Source: Apostichopus japonicus
Taxonomy: Eukaryota; Echinodermata; Holothuroidea; Aspidochirotida; Stichopodidae
Direction: 5' to 3'
Assembly: GCF_037975245.1 (NCBI RefSeq)
Contig: NC_092567.1
Span: 22,257,376 to 22,321,375 of the forward strand
Length of the DNA stretch: 64,000 nucleotides
In this document: positions 1 to 12,150 of the stretch, piece after piece
Numbering within the stretch: position 1 is the stretch's first letter
Layout: every line of letters begins with the position of its first letter
Translations under genes and position numbers: made by a program
Notes under the pieces: generated by a model
The model's database searches: none
The model's input: only the letters and a program-made list of their open reading frames with translations
Told to the model about the DNA's origin: nothing

Positions 1-1203
1 CAAAAAAACATGTTGGAATTACCAAGACCCCTTAAAAAGGAGGGGATGGGAGATGTCGCGGGTCGGGGATCGGGGAGGGTTTGCGGAATTAGCAGAAAAC
101 AAAACCAAAAAGTACACTTAGAGCAGTTTCTTAGGTGACTAGGTAACGTAACTTGCATAAGATAAAAAAGGGGGGGAACTGTGAGAATGTTCCAAAGACA
201 TCAAGACCAGATTTGAATTGGGAAAAATGAGACAAATAATGCTGATTTTGTAAATGTGCAACAGTAGTAAATTCAAAGGTTGTAACGAGTTGTTAAATGG
301 ATAGAAAAAAGTAAAACAGTTTCGTGACGTGTCTCAGTGAACTGGAAACGCATCTAACTTTCTTTTAATATCCTTTAATAGCAACTTTTCTCTTTTTTCG
401 GCCATTTTAGAAACTCTATTGCAATTCCGATGTTGTTCCTATAATTGACTATAATCATATACAAAATATTGAAACGAACGTTTCCAATATTAATGACTTT
501 TTTCTTCCTTTTGTGAAGTTGATAACAGGAACCTTGACTAGTCAAAGTCAATTAAATACAATTTTATGAGATATGAAAGCGCCAACAGAAGTTTGTATTT
601 TACGCGACGAAATCAAAGCAAAAAAATTGCTTTTCATATTAATTCTTATTAAGAAAAGTCACGCAAGAGCTTTATGCAAATTACGAAACTGACGTCACAA
701 ATAATATTCAGAGTATAGAGGGAAGATGTAAAAGAAATAGAAAAAAGTAAACGCAACTTAATGAACATACGAATGACATGATCTCATTGGACGACCATGT
801 GATGACGTAAGTGGGGGCATACAACCATAATTCTGACTGTCAATTTTCCGGATGGAGGGATAAGTATAGTATCCAAGTTTCTCCAATTGCGTCAGACACA
901 TTTCTAATATACGGCATTTTGTTTCCATCATTTCTACCTAATTAATTCCTTTGTGTATGGCTTGTCAGAAGTCATTGAATTGACTCTGACGTCAGAGGTA
1001 GTATGTTTGATGTGTTTTTCGGATATTAACATTGACTTGTCCGTATAGTAAACACCATGCTGACGGAACTATAGCGTTCCCTCTACTCTTTTTCATCGAG
1101 AGAATGGAATGTATATAGGTTAACTATATGAAAATGCTTATTTGAAACTTGATGATAGTTGTACTTTCTTTTATTCAATAAGAATGGGAAACGTCGCACC
1201 ATC
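1..1203. other. Non-coding, no gene recognised
   Basis: AT-rich unique-looking sequence. The only marked sites are CRE palindromes TGACGTCA at 690-697 and 987-994. Confidence 0.6.
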
Positions 1204-1515
1204 AGGGGCGCAACCACGTTCTGGGGGGGGGCTTTAGCCCGATCATAATAAAAAAGTAGGGGGATAAGCCCCCTCCCCCATCACAGTTCGACAGAATATT
1301 ATAAATCTCCTAGTGTAAAGTACATAAGTATAAAACATGTACATGTTGTACAATCTAAACAGTCGAAAATTCTTCAAACTCGTTTCAACAGTTGCACCAT
1401 TTTGCACACAAGCACCCATCATTTCAGAAAAAAAATCTGAAAAGGTAGGGGATACCTCTCTCCTTAGGCCCCTCCCCTTAGGCCCCTCCACTGGACGGCT
1501 TAGCATCTTATTGTT
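1204..1515. mobile_element. Fragment of a hAT-like non-autonomous repeat, copy 1
   Basis: Begins CAGGGGCGCAACCACG, like a hAT-type terminal repeat, followed by a nine-G run and G/C-rich low-complexity sequence. The inner part ACCATTTTGCACACAAGCACCC resembles bases near 11997-12018. I did not find the second terminus or a target duplication, so limits are approximate. Confidence 0.4.
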
Positions 1516-1540
1516 TGTGTAGTAGGCTAGAGTCACTTTC

Positions 1541-4210
1541 ATACCAAGAGAAATACCAGCGACCAGCTTTCACTTCGGGCATTCAAAATAAGTGTTAAAT
1601 GTGAACCCCAAAGGATTACATGAATCCCTCCCAAATAACAAACCTTCATAATACAGAAGTAAAGCTGAATTATATTGCACGGAGTTTCTGTGTACATTAT
1701 CGTAAGGGAACTACATAGCAACATGTGTAATCGCAGAACTAGGACAAGCCCGTTGTCAGTACCTGCACCCACGCACCCAATATACCACCCACTCAAAGCT
1801 TACGACTTCTCTCAATTCAATGACATAATTACATTGTTCCTGATATAACTCGAAAGTGACAATCTCTCAATTTGACTTGCCACTAGAACAAAAGAAATAG
1901 TAAGAATAACAATGGCATCACTCTCGAAGAAGTGGCTGGCTTAATTTCCTACCTTAACGAGCAAATCCTTTAAAAACACATGGACGGCGAAAGATGCATA
2001 GAATAACAATTTAATATGAAGTCGTTTATCGGTGACAACTTAGACTGTCAAGGTATCATAACATTGGAACTCTGAAGAGTGGTTGATTAATTGTGATCTT
2101 TTTTAGGGACTCCTTCATTGGCATTAATTGATACTCATTTAGTAAAATAGGAAAATCTTGGCATTGTGCCGATAGAGGGCGTAAAGTTGCATTATGAGTG
2201 GTCGTCGAGAATGCTGACTCATCCGGCAATATGACTGTCTGGGACAAGTGGTCAAACTTGATCCTAATTCATCTTGAATATAAAGAGAAAGATGGATGTC
2301 TGGGTTATGGCGCGGGCTTGAGGGGTGGAGATGGAGGTTGGTGGGGGATGGGGGGGGGGAGGATTTCATCCCTTAATGACTTAACGCCTTAAAAGTCAGC
2401 ATGAATGACCACGTCGGTAACACTTTAATAAGCCAAATTCATACCAAAGTGGATCAATGATATAATTCCAAATCTGTTATTGGTATATTACCATACTGGA
2501 ACGATACTAATTAAAAACTAAGACAATATCCTTTCTTTGAACAAAAGTGAATTATTTCAACCAATTTCATCAAATTTGATCTCCCATACACATGACATGA
2601 CAATGGTGGAATTGCTTTTCAAAGAGCTGAAACAGCAAATATGATTCAAAACATAAATATATAACAATCTTAATAACTGTCGCCATTATGTATCCTTCCC
2701 ATACACATGCCCTTCCATCTCTCATTCGCTCACCCTCTGCCCCCCCCCCCCCTTTGTCCATTTGACCGATAATATACCACGGAATGACATGTTCCTTAAT
2801 CATATTTTTCATAATAGTTATGTTTCTTCAATAATGACGTAACTCTCATATGCTTTTCATCGTAATTACGTAACAGCGACAACTGCACATATAGAAGGAG
2901 ATGATCGGTATAGTATAAATACTTCATCTTCACACCTTAACTCGTCCTCTTGAATTTATTCCCTTGAAGACTTTGAGAGTTGGGGGGCCTTTGCAACTAA
3001 AGAGAGTTTAGGGACTTTAAACTGTCATCCTTCATTCAATGATTTTTAACAAGGAGGTTGAAAACGGGGACACTTTAGTATCAATGTAAGTATATGTTGG
3101 AAATCACGGCAGTTTCGAAGTATGAGACCTTTCAATATCAACAAAATATTAAACAAACAGTTGTAAAATATACGTCACTATTTTTTTTTCTTCTTTGTTC
3201 TTTGAACAATGCGAAGAAACCGTTACACCTCCCCCTCCCCATTCCTCAAATACGTTCATAAAAAAGGCAGAAGGCAAACCTTGTTATTGAACCATTCCTT
3301 TTGCATATTTTGGATGAGGGGGGGGGAGGGATATTTGGCTATATTGTCCATCTGGTTCTTTACTAAACTATTTTAACAAATTCAAGTTCACTGGTTAGTA
3401 TACTCATTTTTCTTGGGCCAAACAATATAGAAAATTTCAAAATGTTGATAGTTTTCCTTTTTACTTGTATGTACACAATTTGTCAGTAAACGTATACATG
3501 GTTTTTGTGAAGAAATCTTTTACAATTATCCAAACTCGGTAATACATAGACAGCCAAAAAAAGATTGTTGTTTATATATTTTTTTGCTATTCTTTATTTT
3601 CAGAAAAAAAAAGTAAATCAATATTATACATAAGTTAAATTTTACATTCGATTGATTTCCAAACAAATGATTTGATAAAGAAGAATAAACGTCTTTACAT
3701 GAAATTCGATGTCCGGCACCTTTGATACCCCCAACCCTACGAACGTATAATTTTTTCTTTGGTGAATTGCTTCCTGTTAAACTTACATGATTAAATTGGT
3801 TTGGAGCTCACAAAAAAAAGGTCGGAAAAAAAAACCCCGAAAAATACATTGACAAGCAGTTACAAATAGCTTTCCCTGAGGACTTAACCGATGTAACGAT
3901 ACATTCCACGCATGAGAAGTGAAATAGTTAAACCTTAAATTTATTTTCTAACCGAGGAATATAGCTACCGAAATTTCCACCAATAAAATTCAATTGCTTT
4001 GCAATTCCGACAAATTGGTTTAGTTTTCCTGTGGGGAAAGAATATGGAAGAAATATCCCCGAAGGGGACCCTAAGTGGTAAAATGTACGCACTCCATATG
4101 GCACATTACTGCTTAGAAACAAACGTTAGGATATCGGTGCTAAAAAATGGCGGGAAACGAAGTCACAGAGGATATACGTTTAAACCGCATATTGCCCATC
4201 GACTTCGCCG
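1541..4210. other. Non-coding, no gene recognised
   Basis: Short frames only, none with splice context or domains. Contains a nine-G tract near 2350 and a 13-C tract at 2740-2752. Confidence 0.6.
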
Positions 4211-4300
4211 TCTCTTGGTAGTACCCAGACATGTGGTATGAGTACAATGTACCGATAACGAGTACTAATACAAAGCAATGAGTATATACTAGTACAGACA
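4211..4300. repeat. Degenerate GAGTAC-type array, copy 1
   Basis: Repeated words of the type ATGAGTACAATG, ACGAGTACTAATAC and TGAGTATATACTAGTAC directly before the TATC microsatellite. Related arrays with the opposite strand sense follow it at 4760-4895. Confidence 0.55.
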
Positions 4301-4348
4301 AATGTGCACTCTAGATTACGTATTATAATCGCGATTAGAGTCTTGAAC

Positions 4349-4380
4349 TATCTATATCTATCTATCTATATCTATATCTA

Positions 4381-4413
<33 letters not shown>

Positions 4414-4436
4414 CTATATCTATATATATCTATATC

Positions 4437-4469
<33 letters not shown>

Positions 4470-4728
4470 CTACATCTATATCTATATCTTTGTCTATATC
4501 TTTATCTAGATCTAGATCTATATATATATATATATATATATATATCTATAACTATCTATAACTATAACTATATCTACATCTACATCTATATCTATATCTA
4601 CATATATATCTATATCTACATCTATAACTATATCTATAACTATATCTAGATCTATATCAAGATCTATATCTATATCTTTGTCTATATCTATATCTATATA
4701 TTTATCTTTATCTATATCTATATATCTT
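4349..4728. repeat. Compound TATC/TA microsatellite
   Basis: About 380 bases of TATCTA, TA and a few TAGATC and TTTATC variants. The open frame through it is an Ile/Tyr repeat and not a gene. Confidence 0.95.
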
Positions 4729-4759
4729 AGCGCATATAATAGTGTATTTATAATAGTGC

Positions 4760-4895
4760 ATGATTAAGTACTCGTTTTTTGCGATTATAGCCTCGTACTT
4801 CGTATACGCTTGTACTCCAAACTTGCTATGGGAGTTCCACTTGTACTCGTTCTCATACTGCTGTACTCGTTTTCATACTGTTGTACTCGTTACCA
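4760..4895. repeat. Degenerate GTACTCGT-type array, copy 2
   Basis: Words such as TGTACTCGTTTTCATACTGT repeat about every 20-22 bases (4840-4890). They are the reverse-complement sense of the GAGTAC family. The two arrays flank the TATC microsatellite in inverted orientation. Confidence 0.6.
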
Positions 4896-7800
4896 CAATT
4901 ATTCATCGATATCTTTACCGGTATATGCATCTCAAAAAGCTTCATCAATATTATACCCTCCGCTTGATGTCACTCACTGGTCACAACCGGGTGGCAAGAC
5001 TTTAAGAAATCTACTCAACTTGTGGCATGGAGCACCCGCTAAGAACTTAGCAGGTGCCCATGTTTGTATTATTGTTTAATGAAAATATTTGCACATTTCG
5101 CGTCGCTTGGAAAGTTCAAAAGCCTCGATGACATACCTTACGTTCATATGTGTGTTTACTACAAAGGATATATGCTATCCATACTACTACCCTCGACGAT
5201 GAGAAGAATAACAAGAGAAAGAAAAAAAATGTCTCTTGCCATGAAAAGAGAACATAGTAGAGATTTGGTGGCATTATATCAGTGAGATGTTGATACCTAT
5301 AGTGTTATGATATAATATGATATGTAATGAAGTTAGCTCGAAAGGTAGAGTCGCCCTGAAGAAAGCGTTTGTTTGTCATTCAATATTCAAGATGTACGTA
5401 GGCCCTATGGACGATAGATAAATCAACATACCGTAGTTCACACACAGAGACTGGATAATTATTTGAACAATTGACAATTCAGATATACTAAAACCGAAAA
5501 TAAACTTTGTTTGTCATTTCTGTATATTTGTCCGCTTCTTGATATATATGAAAGTATATGAGAACAAGTTGGTGAATCTTTGTACGTATATATCCTTAAT
5601 ATAAGATTATCAGTATTGGCCACAAAATATGCTAGGAATTCAGATAATGGTCACCCATGCATGCTCAAATTTCAACAACCATTTTTACTGCCACTATTTA
5701 AAGTGGTTATCCATACTGAGATATTTATTTGTCTATTGTTACAATTCTGAAAAGAAGAAGAAGAATCAGTTTACCCGGCTCAGTAAAAGTAATTCAAGAC
5801 ATTTTATGCTAAGATTTGGCGCCATTACTGCGGACCGTTAGTTCTAAAATTCAGTTTGAGCCTTTACTTTTACAAATTTTATGAAAACGGCTGTATGACG
5901 GCGATGATGAATATACGGAACGACTACTACGCTCGTTTAGTAAATAACATAAAAGTAAATACACCTTTTTAATCCGTCCTCTTTGGTGCATTTTGTAACA
6001 CTCTACATGCTTAGTTGGTGTAACACCACACGCTGTAGTACGGCACCGTGAGATGGTGCAGCACGGTCATGACGGTGTTACCTATCATGTTAATGCGCTT
6101 GGATATGCTTATGTAGTCACGGCGACGCACGTCGTCTTACCAACCGATGATCATGGTGTTGTGCTAAATGATGGTGCAGCCAGCAAGGTGTTGCAGCCCG
6201 ACGTGATGGTTACTGGTGTAACACTAACCTTTTGGTGCAACCTCACAAGTGGATACTTCACCCGACTTCCCATCCTCACCCCCAATCTTGGTTTATTGGC
6301 ACAGGTCCGTATGATGGTGCAGCCCAATGATAATAGTGTATAACCCTATATGCCGCGCTGTGCATTCTAAAGCTCGCATACCATGCGCGGCACCAACCTA
6401 CACTGGTGTTAGCCACAAAACGCTGTTAGGTTTTAGACCAAACTCAACGACATCAGGCGAATGAACTTACTGTAGGGCTATAGCACTTTTCCCGATTGCT
6501 ACAAACAAATTGGAGTTTAATCCCACGTAGTGTCCCTTGTCGCAGTCTGAAGGGAAGAGTAAAGCGAATTTTTCAAAGAGAGGCACGATTTTTGTGTCGC
6601 TCGTGGCACTATTACGCTGAAGTATATATACACTTTACTGATCTGTCAGCGTACGCACAAGATAACGGTGTGTTAACCCGGCAAATGCAACATCACAAGA
6701 AGATGTTGAAAGGCGAAGCTTAACGGATTGCGGTATTTACTGTGATGTATAGTTGTATAATAACAATATCGCACAATTGGCCTATAATGTTTTCTACGTC
6801 ACCATTTGCTTCCAGGTCGTGACCCATGGAGATGTCATCAACCAATGACGTCATAAGAACGCTCCGACTAACGGCCCTTTGCGTGATTCATTTACGTAGG
6901 CATGTATACTCACTCTATACGGAATAACGCCAAATATAAAGTCTTCTTTAAATATAAGGAATAATCATTGAATCACGAACTATGTCGTAAATCCTAACCA
7001 TTTATAATATTTTATTACTTTGTTTCTGTCGTTTTACTCTGTTTCCTTTAAAAAAGAAAAGTTTGTTTTGTTTTTGCAAGAAATGCCGTCATCTTCTTCG
7101 GTAAATATTACCATGAGAATCCACACTTGGAACTCGAACAACCACCCCCCCCCCCCCCAAATAAAAAAAAGAAGAAAAAAGGTCGCTTTCGAGTGGTGAT
7201 AAAGCCGTTTCACGAAAACGCGCTTTATCGAGGAGAAAGGAAGGTTACTTTGTAAAGTAGCTTCATTCATTGGCGAGTCACGATTTTAAAGTCATACGAA
7301 ACAGAAAACTTGAATTGACAGTTTAATGATGTCGTCGAAAGTTTAAGGAGCAAAATTTATATAAACAAAAAATATAAAAAAAAAGCAATAAGGAAAATAT
7401 GAACCTTGGTTTTGGGAAGATTACAAAGTGAAAATCGGCTTTAAATCAAATTTATTTTAATATACACAACAGAACACCATTTAACGTTCAACACGATTTG
7501 TCCTTCACAAAATTGTAAGTTGCTTTAAACATGTTATTTGAATAATCTTATATTGTCCCAATTGAGTTTTATGTTGCATCTGAGGAACGGTGACGTAATG
7601 GTATGTGTCTTAGACTAAGTAGTCCAGCCATTTCAATTGATGAGCGTGTGATATTTAAAAAGTCATAAACGTTGTCAACTAAGTAGGGTCGTGACTTTGT
7701 ATTTTATACTCCTTTCCAAAATACCAACCATGTTTGGTGAACGAAGTGAACTTTTCTGAGTTATATATTCAACTCAATTTGTCAAAAATTGCTAACAGGA

Positions 7801-7947
7801 AAATACATCAACCGCATAACGTCCAAGAGATGCCCTTTTTGTTGTAGTTATATCATTACATAACTCTCACTGTCATTCCAGGTTACAACAGCCACAAGAA
7901 AAATATCAGCAAGATCGATTTATTTCTGGCTTTTCGTAGAAAAAGAA
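4896..7947. other. Mostly non-coding, apart from the 6000-6420 block
   Basis: Contains a CRE palindrome at 6846-6853 and a 14-C tract at about 7143-7156. Frames such as 5064-5285 and 6496-6723 have no recognisable features. Confidence 0.55.
6000..6420. repeat. GC-richer block with recurring TGGTGCAGC/TGGTGTAAC words
   Basis: Roughly a dozen copies of TGGTGCARC, TGGTGTAACAC or close variants lie in no fixed register in a locally GC-richer stretch. A 96-codon frame (6053-6343) runs through it without recognisable domain or splice context. A related set of words on the other strand (GGCACCATTATGGCAC) is at 9788-9842. Nature unknown. Confidence 0.45.
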
Positions 7948-7969
7948 AGCTCTGTCAGTCTTTAAATGA

Positions 7970-8068
<99 letters not shown>

Positions 8069-8149
8069 ATATATATATATATATATATATATAGGCCTAT
8101 ATATAAATATATATATATATATATTAGTCATTTAAAGACTGATAGAGCT
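7948..8149. repeat. Long palindrome around a TA tract (MITE-like)
   Basis: The arm at 7948-7977 (AGCTCTGTCAGTCTTTAAAT, then GACTAATATA) and the reverse complement of 8120-8149 agree at 29 of 30 bases. Between them lies a TA tract of about 140 bases, so the whole block can form one long hairpin. It could be a foldback element or a microsatellite grown inside a palindrome. Confidence 0.85.
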
Positions 8150-8152
8150 ATG

Positions 8153-8184
8153 TATATATATATAGGCCTATATATATATATAGG

Positions 8185-8230
<46 letters not shown>

Positions 8231-8236
8231 CATCAT
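8153..8236. repeat. TA microsatellite with TAGGCCTA interruptions
   Basis: TA dinucleotide tract directly right of the long palindrome, broken twice by the palindromic TAGGCCTA. The same interruption occurs at about 8093-8100 inside the palindrome. Confidence 0.85.
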
Positions 8237-8868
8237 TGCATATATAACGTATATATAAGTTTGAGATCCGCACATGCGCTTTTCGTATCCATAAGAAATA
8301 CCTCAGCTTTCTTATTCCCTGAATAGCAATACATGTGTGGCCCTTCACAGGGGTCTGTCTATAGGTCGTCCCGCCTACCCGCACCGGTAGGTAACTTGTT
8401 TTCTTTAACAGTGGAAAACGGGTCATTAAAAAAGAAAGGCGTCGCTGCAAAATTCTCCTCATATCTCAAAATGAAATTGTGTTTTTCTGCGGTTTCTGGG
8501 GGGGGGGGGGGCTGGACTAGAAATCTGTCAGTAAACGGAATCGTAACTCTAAAATTGATAATACCTTATGACAATTTCTACACCCTTTGGAAAGTTTGTG
8601 CTTTATAGGATTACATCTGGCTATAGCTCCAATCAAGCCACGCTGTCCTTGTTATGAAGACAAATTTTAATATCCACGACGGTCCCTTCTTCTCCTACCC
8701 GCACCTTGTATTCATAATAAAAAATTGATATCTGTGTAAGACTGTTATATGTAAATGAGTTTTTTTTCGGTAGATCTATTACAATACAATAAAAAACTGT
8801 CTGCAACGAAATGTAAGAGCAAAACAAAAACAAAACCAAAATGGTTCACTGTTTAAATAACTTGTTAA

Positions 8869-9490
8869 GGTGGGAGCTATGTCTCACGAGTACGTTAAAG
8901 GTGGGACCTATGTCCCACTAGTACATTACGGTGGGAGCTATGTCCTAAGAGTACATTAAGGTGGGAGCTATGTCCCACGAGTACATTAAGGTGGGAGCTA
9001 TGTCCCACGAGTATATAAAGGAGGGACATATGTCCCAAGAGTACATTAAGGTGGGAGCTATGTCCCACGAGTATATAAAGGTGGGATCTATGTCCCACGA
9101 GTACATTAAGGTGGGAGCTATGTCCCACGAGTATATAAAGGAGGGACATATGTCCCAAGAGTACATTAAGGTGGGAGCTATGTCCCACGAGTATATAAAG
9201 GTGGGATCTATGTCCCACGAGTACATTAAGGTGGGAACTATGTCCCAAGAGTACACTAAGGTGGGAGCTCTTTCCTACGAGTATATAAAGGTGCACGGGA
9301 GCTATATCCCAAGAGTACATTAAGGTGGGAGATATGTCTCACGAGTACATTTAGGTGGGAGCTATGCCTCACAAGTGTACAAAGGTGGGAGCTATGTCCC
9401 ACGAGTACACATTACGGTGGGAGCTATGCCTCACAAGTATACTATGGTGAGATATACACCTCACAAGACTACGATAGAGTGAGAGCTGGA
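8869..9490. repeat. 30-bp minisatellite with internal hairpins and a 120-bp higher-order unit
   Basis: About 20 tandem copies of a 30-base unit made of GGTGGGAGCTATGTCCCAC plus GAGTACATTAA. The first part is an inverted repeat (GTGGGA, six-base loop, TCCCAC). Bases 9001-9120 and 9121-9240 are the same four-unit block with a single difference, so the centre has expanded as a 120-bp higher-order repeat. Edge units are more diverged and lose register after about 9280. Because 30 is a multiple of three, long frames open on both strands (8895-9320 minus, 8961-9323 plus). They simply translate the repeat. Confidence 0.95.
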
Positions 9491-9787
9491 GGTGAAAATA
9501 TGGGTAGGGACTGGATAATTCGATTGCCAGCAATACTATACGTATTCTGTGCTTTCATTTTGGCGATTGACGAAAATAACGCAATTTGTTTTATTATTTA
9601 TACGTAAAAAGAATATTCTAATTGAACTGTTTTTAGGTTGAATAAAATATTTGTCTAATGCGTTTGAACCGAAAGAGTACCAACAAAAATTCTGATCGGT
9701 TTATAGCAAGTTGTGATTTAATTATATATTGATAAGGAGTTGTTATTAATAGCAACTTATTTCCCAGATAAATCATGACACTAATTT

Positions 9788-9842
9788 GGCACCATCATGG
9801 GCACCATTATGGCACAATAGTGACACCATTACGACACCTTTA
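9788..9842. repeat. Short ACCATTA/GGCACC array
   Basis: GGCACCATCATG, GGCACCATTATG, GGCACAATAGTG and ACACCATTACG follow each other with a period of about 12-15 bases. It is similar in composition to the reverse complement of the 6000-6420 block. Confidence 0.55.
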
Positions 9843-9962
9843 TAACATTTTCTTTCAGATTTGAACAATTGTTGGCAGTTTGTCAAGGTTATCGTTAGCT
9901 ACGATAACTTGTCACGTGACTAAGATACATACCATCAAAGCAAAAATGTTTACGTGCACTAC

Positions 9963-10032
9963 ACGGATGGTTACATTAGACGGATGGTTACATTTAGACG
10001 GATGGTTACATTAGACGGATGGTTACATTAGA
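9963..10032. repeat. 17/18-bp tandem repeat, four copies
   Basis: ACGGATGGTTACATTAG repeats four times with only one extra T in the second copy. Confidence 0.95.
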
Positions 10033-11085
10033 AGGGGGAAGGGCATGTCTCCAACCTCCCAACGCCAGTCCCGGGGAAAGGTTTAAGTCTGTATTTTTTT
10101 AATTCAATCGGGAAGAATTACTACCCATCACCCCACCAGAAGATATATAGCCTACCTCCGAAGTGTCTACTTCACAAATGCGTAATCAATGGGAAACACA
10201 ATAATATCGCAAACATAAAAGATTTGTTCAAGTTTAACTCTCCTGGAAGGAACTGACTCAGTTTATACTGGCCCTAAAGAAAGAGTCAAAATAAAAAATG
10301 AGTGTACGCAAAGACCGCGACCAAAAGGGTGAATTTCTTTTACGAACAAAGTGGTATACAATTGCACTTTAATACAGTTCTTTAGTGCAAGGGGTTAGTT
10401 AGATCAATGCCTGTATATATGGGCATCGGTTTTTGTAGGCTATACATATTTAGCTTCATGAACTACGAAATCATATATAGTACCAGGACGTCACGAAGCA
10501 ATCGTTTCTCAATATTTAGAGAATTATAAATTTGTAATATATGTATATTCTTCTTTCTCGAACAAAAAGTTTATACACGTTAATGGTATAGCTTAATAAA
10601 TTCATCATGTCCTGGTGATGTAATGACAATTACACGCGTCCACATTCTAGCCGAAGTTTGCTGAGGGCTGGAGAGTATGGAGTTTGTCATTTTTACGCAT
10701 TTCCTATAAGTAATCATGTTCTGTAATTTATCACAGTATAGTTGCAAGTAAGGCGTACCTGCTTTGCTCGTTATATCACCTAATCTAGCAAGCCTGCCGT
10801 TGGCTAATCTCCTGGTTTAATTCTGATCACGTTTGATCACGCATATCTTTGTAGTCTTACGTAAAAGATTTCGACAAGACAGTTCAATTATTCAAAAGTA
10901 TTATCCTAAATACTCAATATTTCATGATGTTTGGTATTTCAGAAAGTTTTGTAAAATTCTTATTTCTTCTCCGTTTGGCTTGTTTTGTAATTTATTCAAC
11001 TTTCTGCCTTGATAAGACTAAATAAGGCCTACTTACTTTATCAACTTGTTAAGTGTAAGGTCGCCTGCACTAAGAAAACGTAATA

Positions 11086-11165
11086 TGTATGTATGTATCA
11101 ATCTATTCTTTGTGTGTGTGTATGTATCTATGCGTGTATGTATGAATGTGTGTATGTATGTTTGT
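11086..11165. repeat. TATG/TGTG simple repeat
   Basis: Impure TGTATG and GTGTGTGT tract, followed by sequence without recognisable features. Confidence 0.8.
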
Positions 11166-11517
11166 AAACGCCATGCATGTCGAATAGCACTATATAAATG
11201 TCAGATTTTGTGGCAGCAAGTCTCCCGCTTGCGGTCAGCGGGAATCCGACCAAGGTCACGTGTAGTTGGCACCTTCGAAAAAAAAATCATACCTTAAAAA
11301 TATTTCAAGACCATCAACTTTGTCGTACAAAAGTGGAAAAATTGACAGGTTTTTCGCATCATTGATTTTTACCCACTGGGGTAACGAAGATCAGACAGAT
11401 AAGAGTCAGATTTATACGGTTTCAACTGTGGTGTATTTCAAGTACACATGCATATGCAAGGTTTCTGGTTTAAATGAAAAACCTATACATGCTATACAAG
11501 TGACGACTATTGTATAT

Positions 11518-11520
<3 letters not shown>

Positions 11521-11601
<81 letters not shown>
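11521..11601. repeat. TA microsatellite
   Basis: Uninterrupted TA tract of about 80 bases. Frames on both strands through it are repeat translations. Confidence 0.97.
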
Positions 11602-11605
<4 letters not shown>

Positions 11606-11949
11606 CTCTCAATTGCTAACAACTTTTTATAAGTTGGGCTCTCGTCTGCACAAAATGTAACTCAAAGACCTATAGTCTAAATGTTTGCAAATATTTCCAA
11701 AATTTTTTCTACTTTTTTTTTGGCCGTGTAACATTCACTAAACGTCGGTCATAATTAATAAAGACATATCTTTATGAAAAATTGAAGTTTATGACTGATA
11801 CAGGAAAAAAAAGAAACAATATCAAGAATGTTTGTGGTGACTGTCAAAAGTATATGAAACATATTAAAGCATTATATTAATGTGAAGATCGCTTTTGTTG
11901 TTCTTGTAATATACTTATTGAATATGCCTTTATGTCCGTTGCATTGGTA

Positions 11950-12150
11950 ACAGTAGAAATTTATTCAAAATGGTTCCAAGAATTGCAAAAATATAGAACC
12001 ATTTTGCATTTAAGCACCCTCCCTTTAACGAACATTTCTCAAAGGGGAGGGGTACATAACACCCCTTCTCTGACGACATTTACTCCCTCCCCCCTACTCC
12101 CAAACACCCCACTCCCCGGTATAACAAAAATCGGTGGTTGCCTCGCCTGG
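11950..12150. mobile_element. Fragment of a hAT-like non-autonomous repeat, copy 2 (inverted end)
   Basis: Contains ACCATTTTGCATTTAAGCACCC, as in copy 1, then C/G-rich runs. It ends GGTGGTTGCCTCGCCTGG, whose reverse complement CCAGGCGAGGCAACCACC resembles the terminus at 1204. The two look like diverged members of one family. The frame at 11932-12213 is a translation of this repeat. Confidence 0.4.

Noticed and set aside
4304-4561. Ile/Tyr-rich open frames, also at 11266, 29184, 31058, 33810 and 40854
   Set aside because: They are translations of TA or TATC microsatellites.
8895-9323. Long open frames on both strands (up to 141 codons) encoding repeated peptides
   Set aside because: The 30-base minisatellite keeps frames open because its unit is a multiple of three and lacks stops. 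Similar frames appear on both strands, with no splice or start context.
8869-9490. CRISPR-like appearance of regular repeats
   Set aside because: Units are contiguous with no unique spacers, and the genome is eukaryotic.
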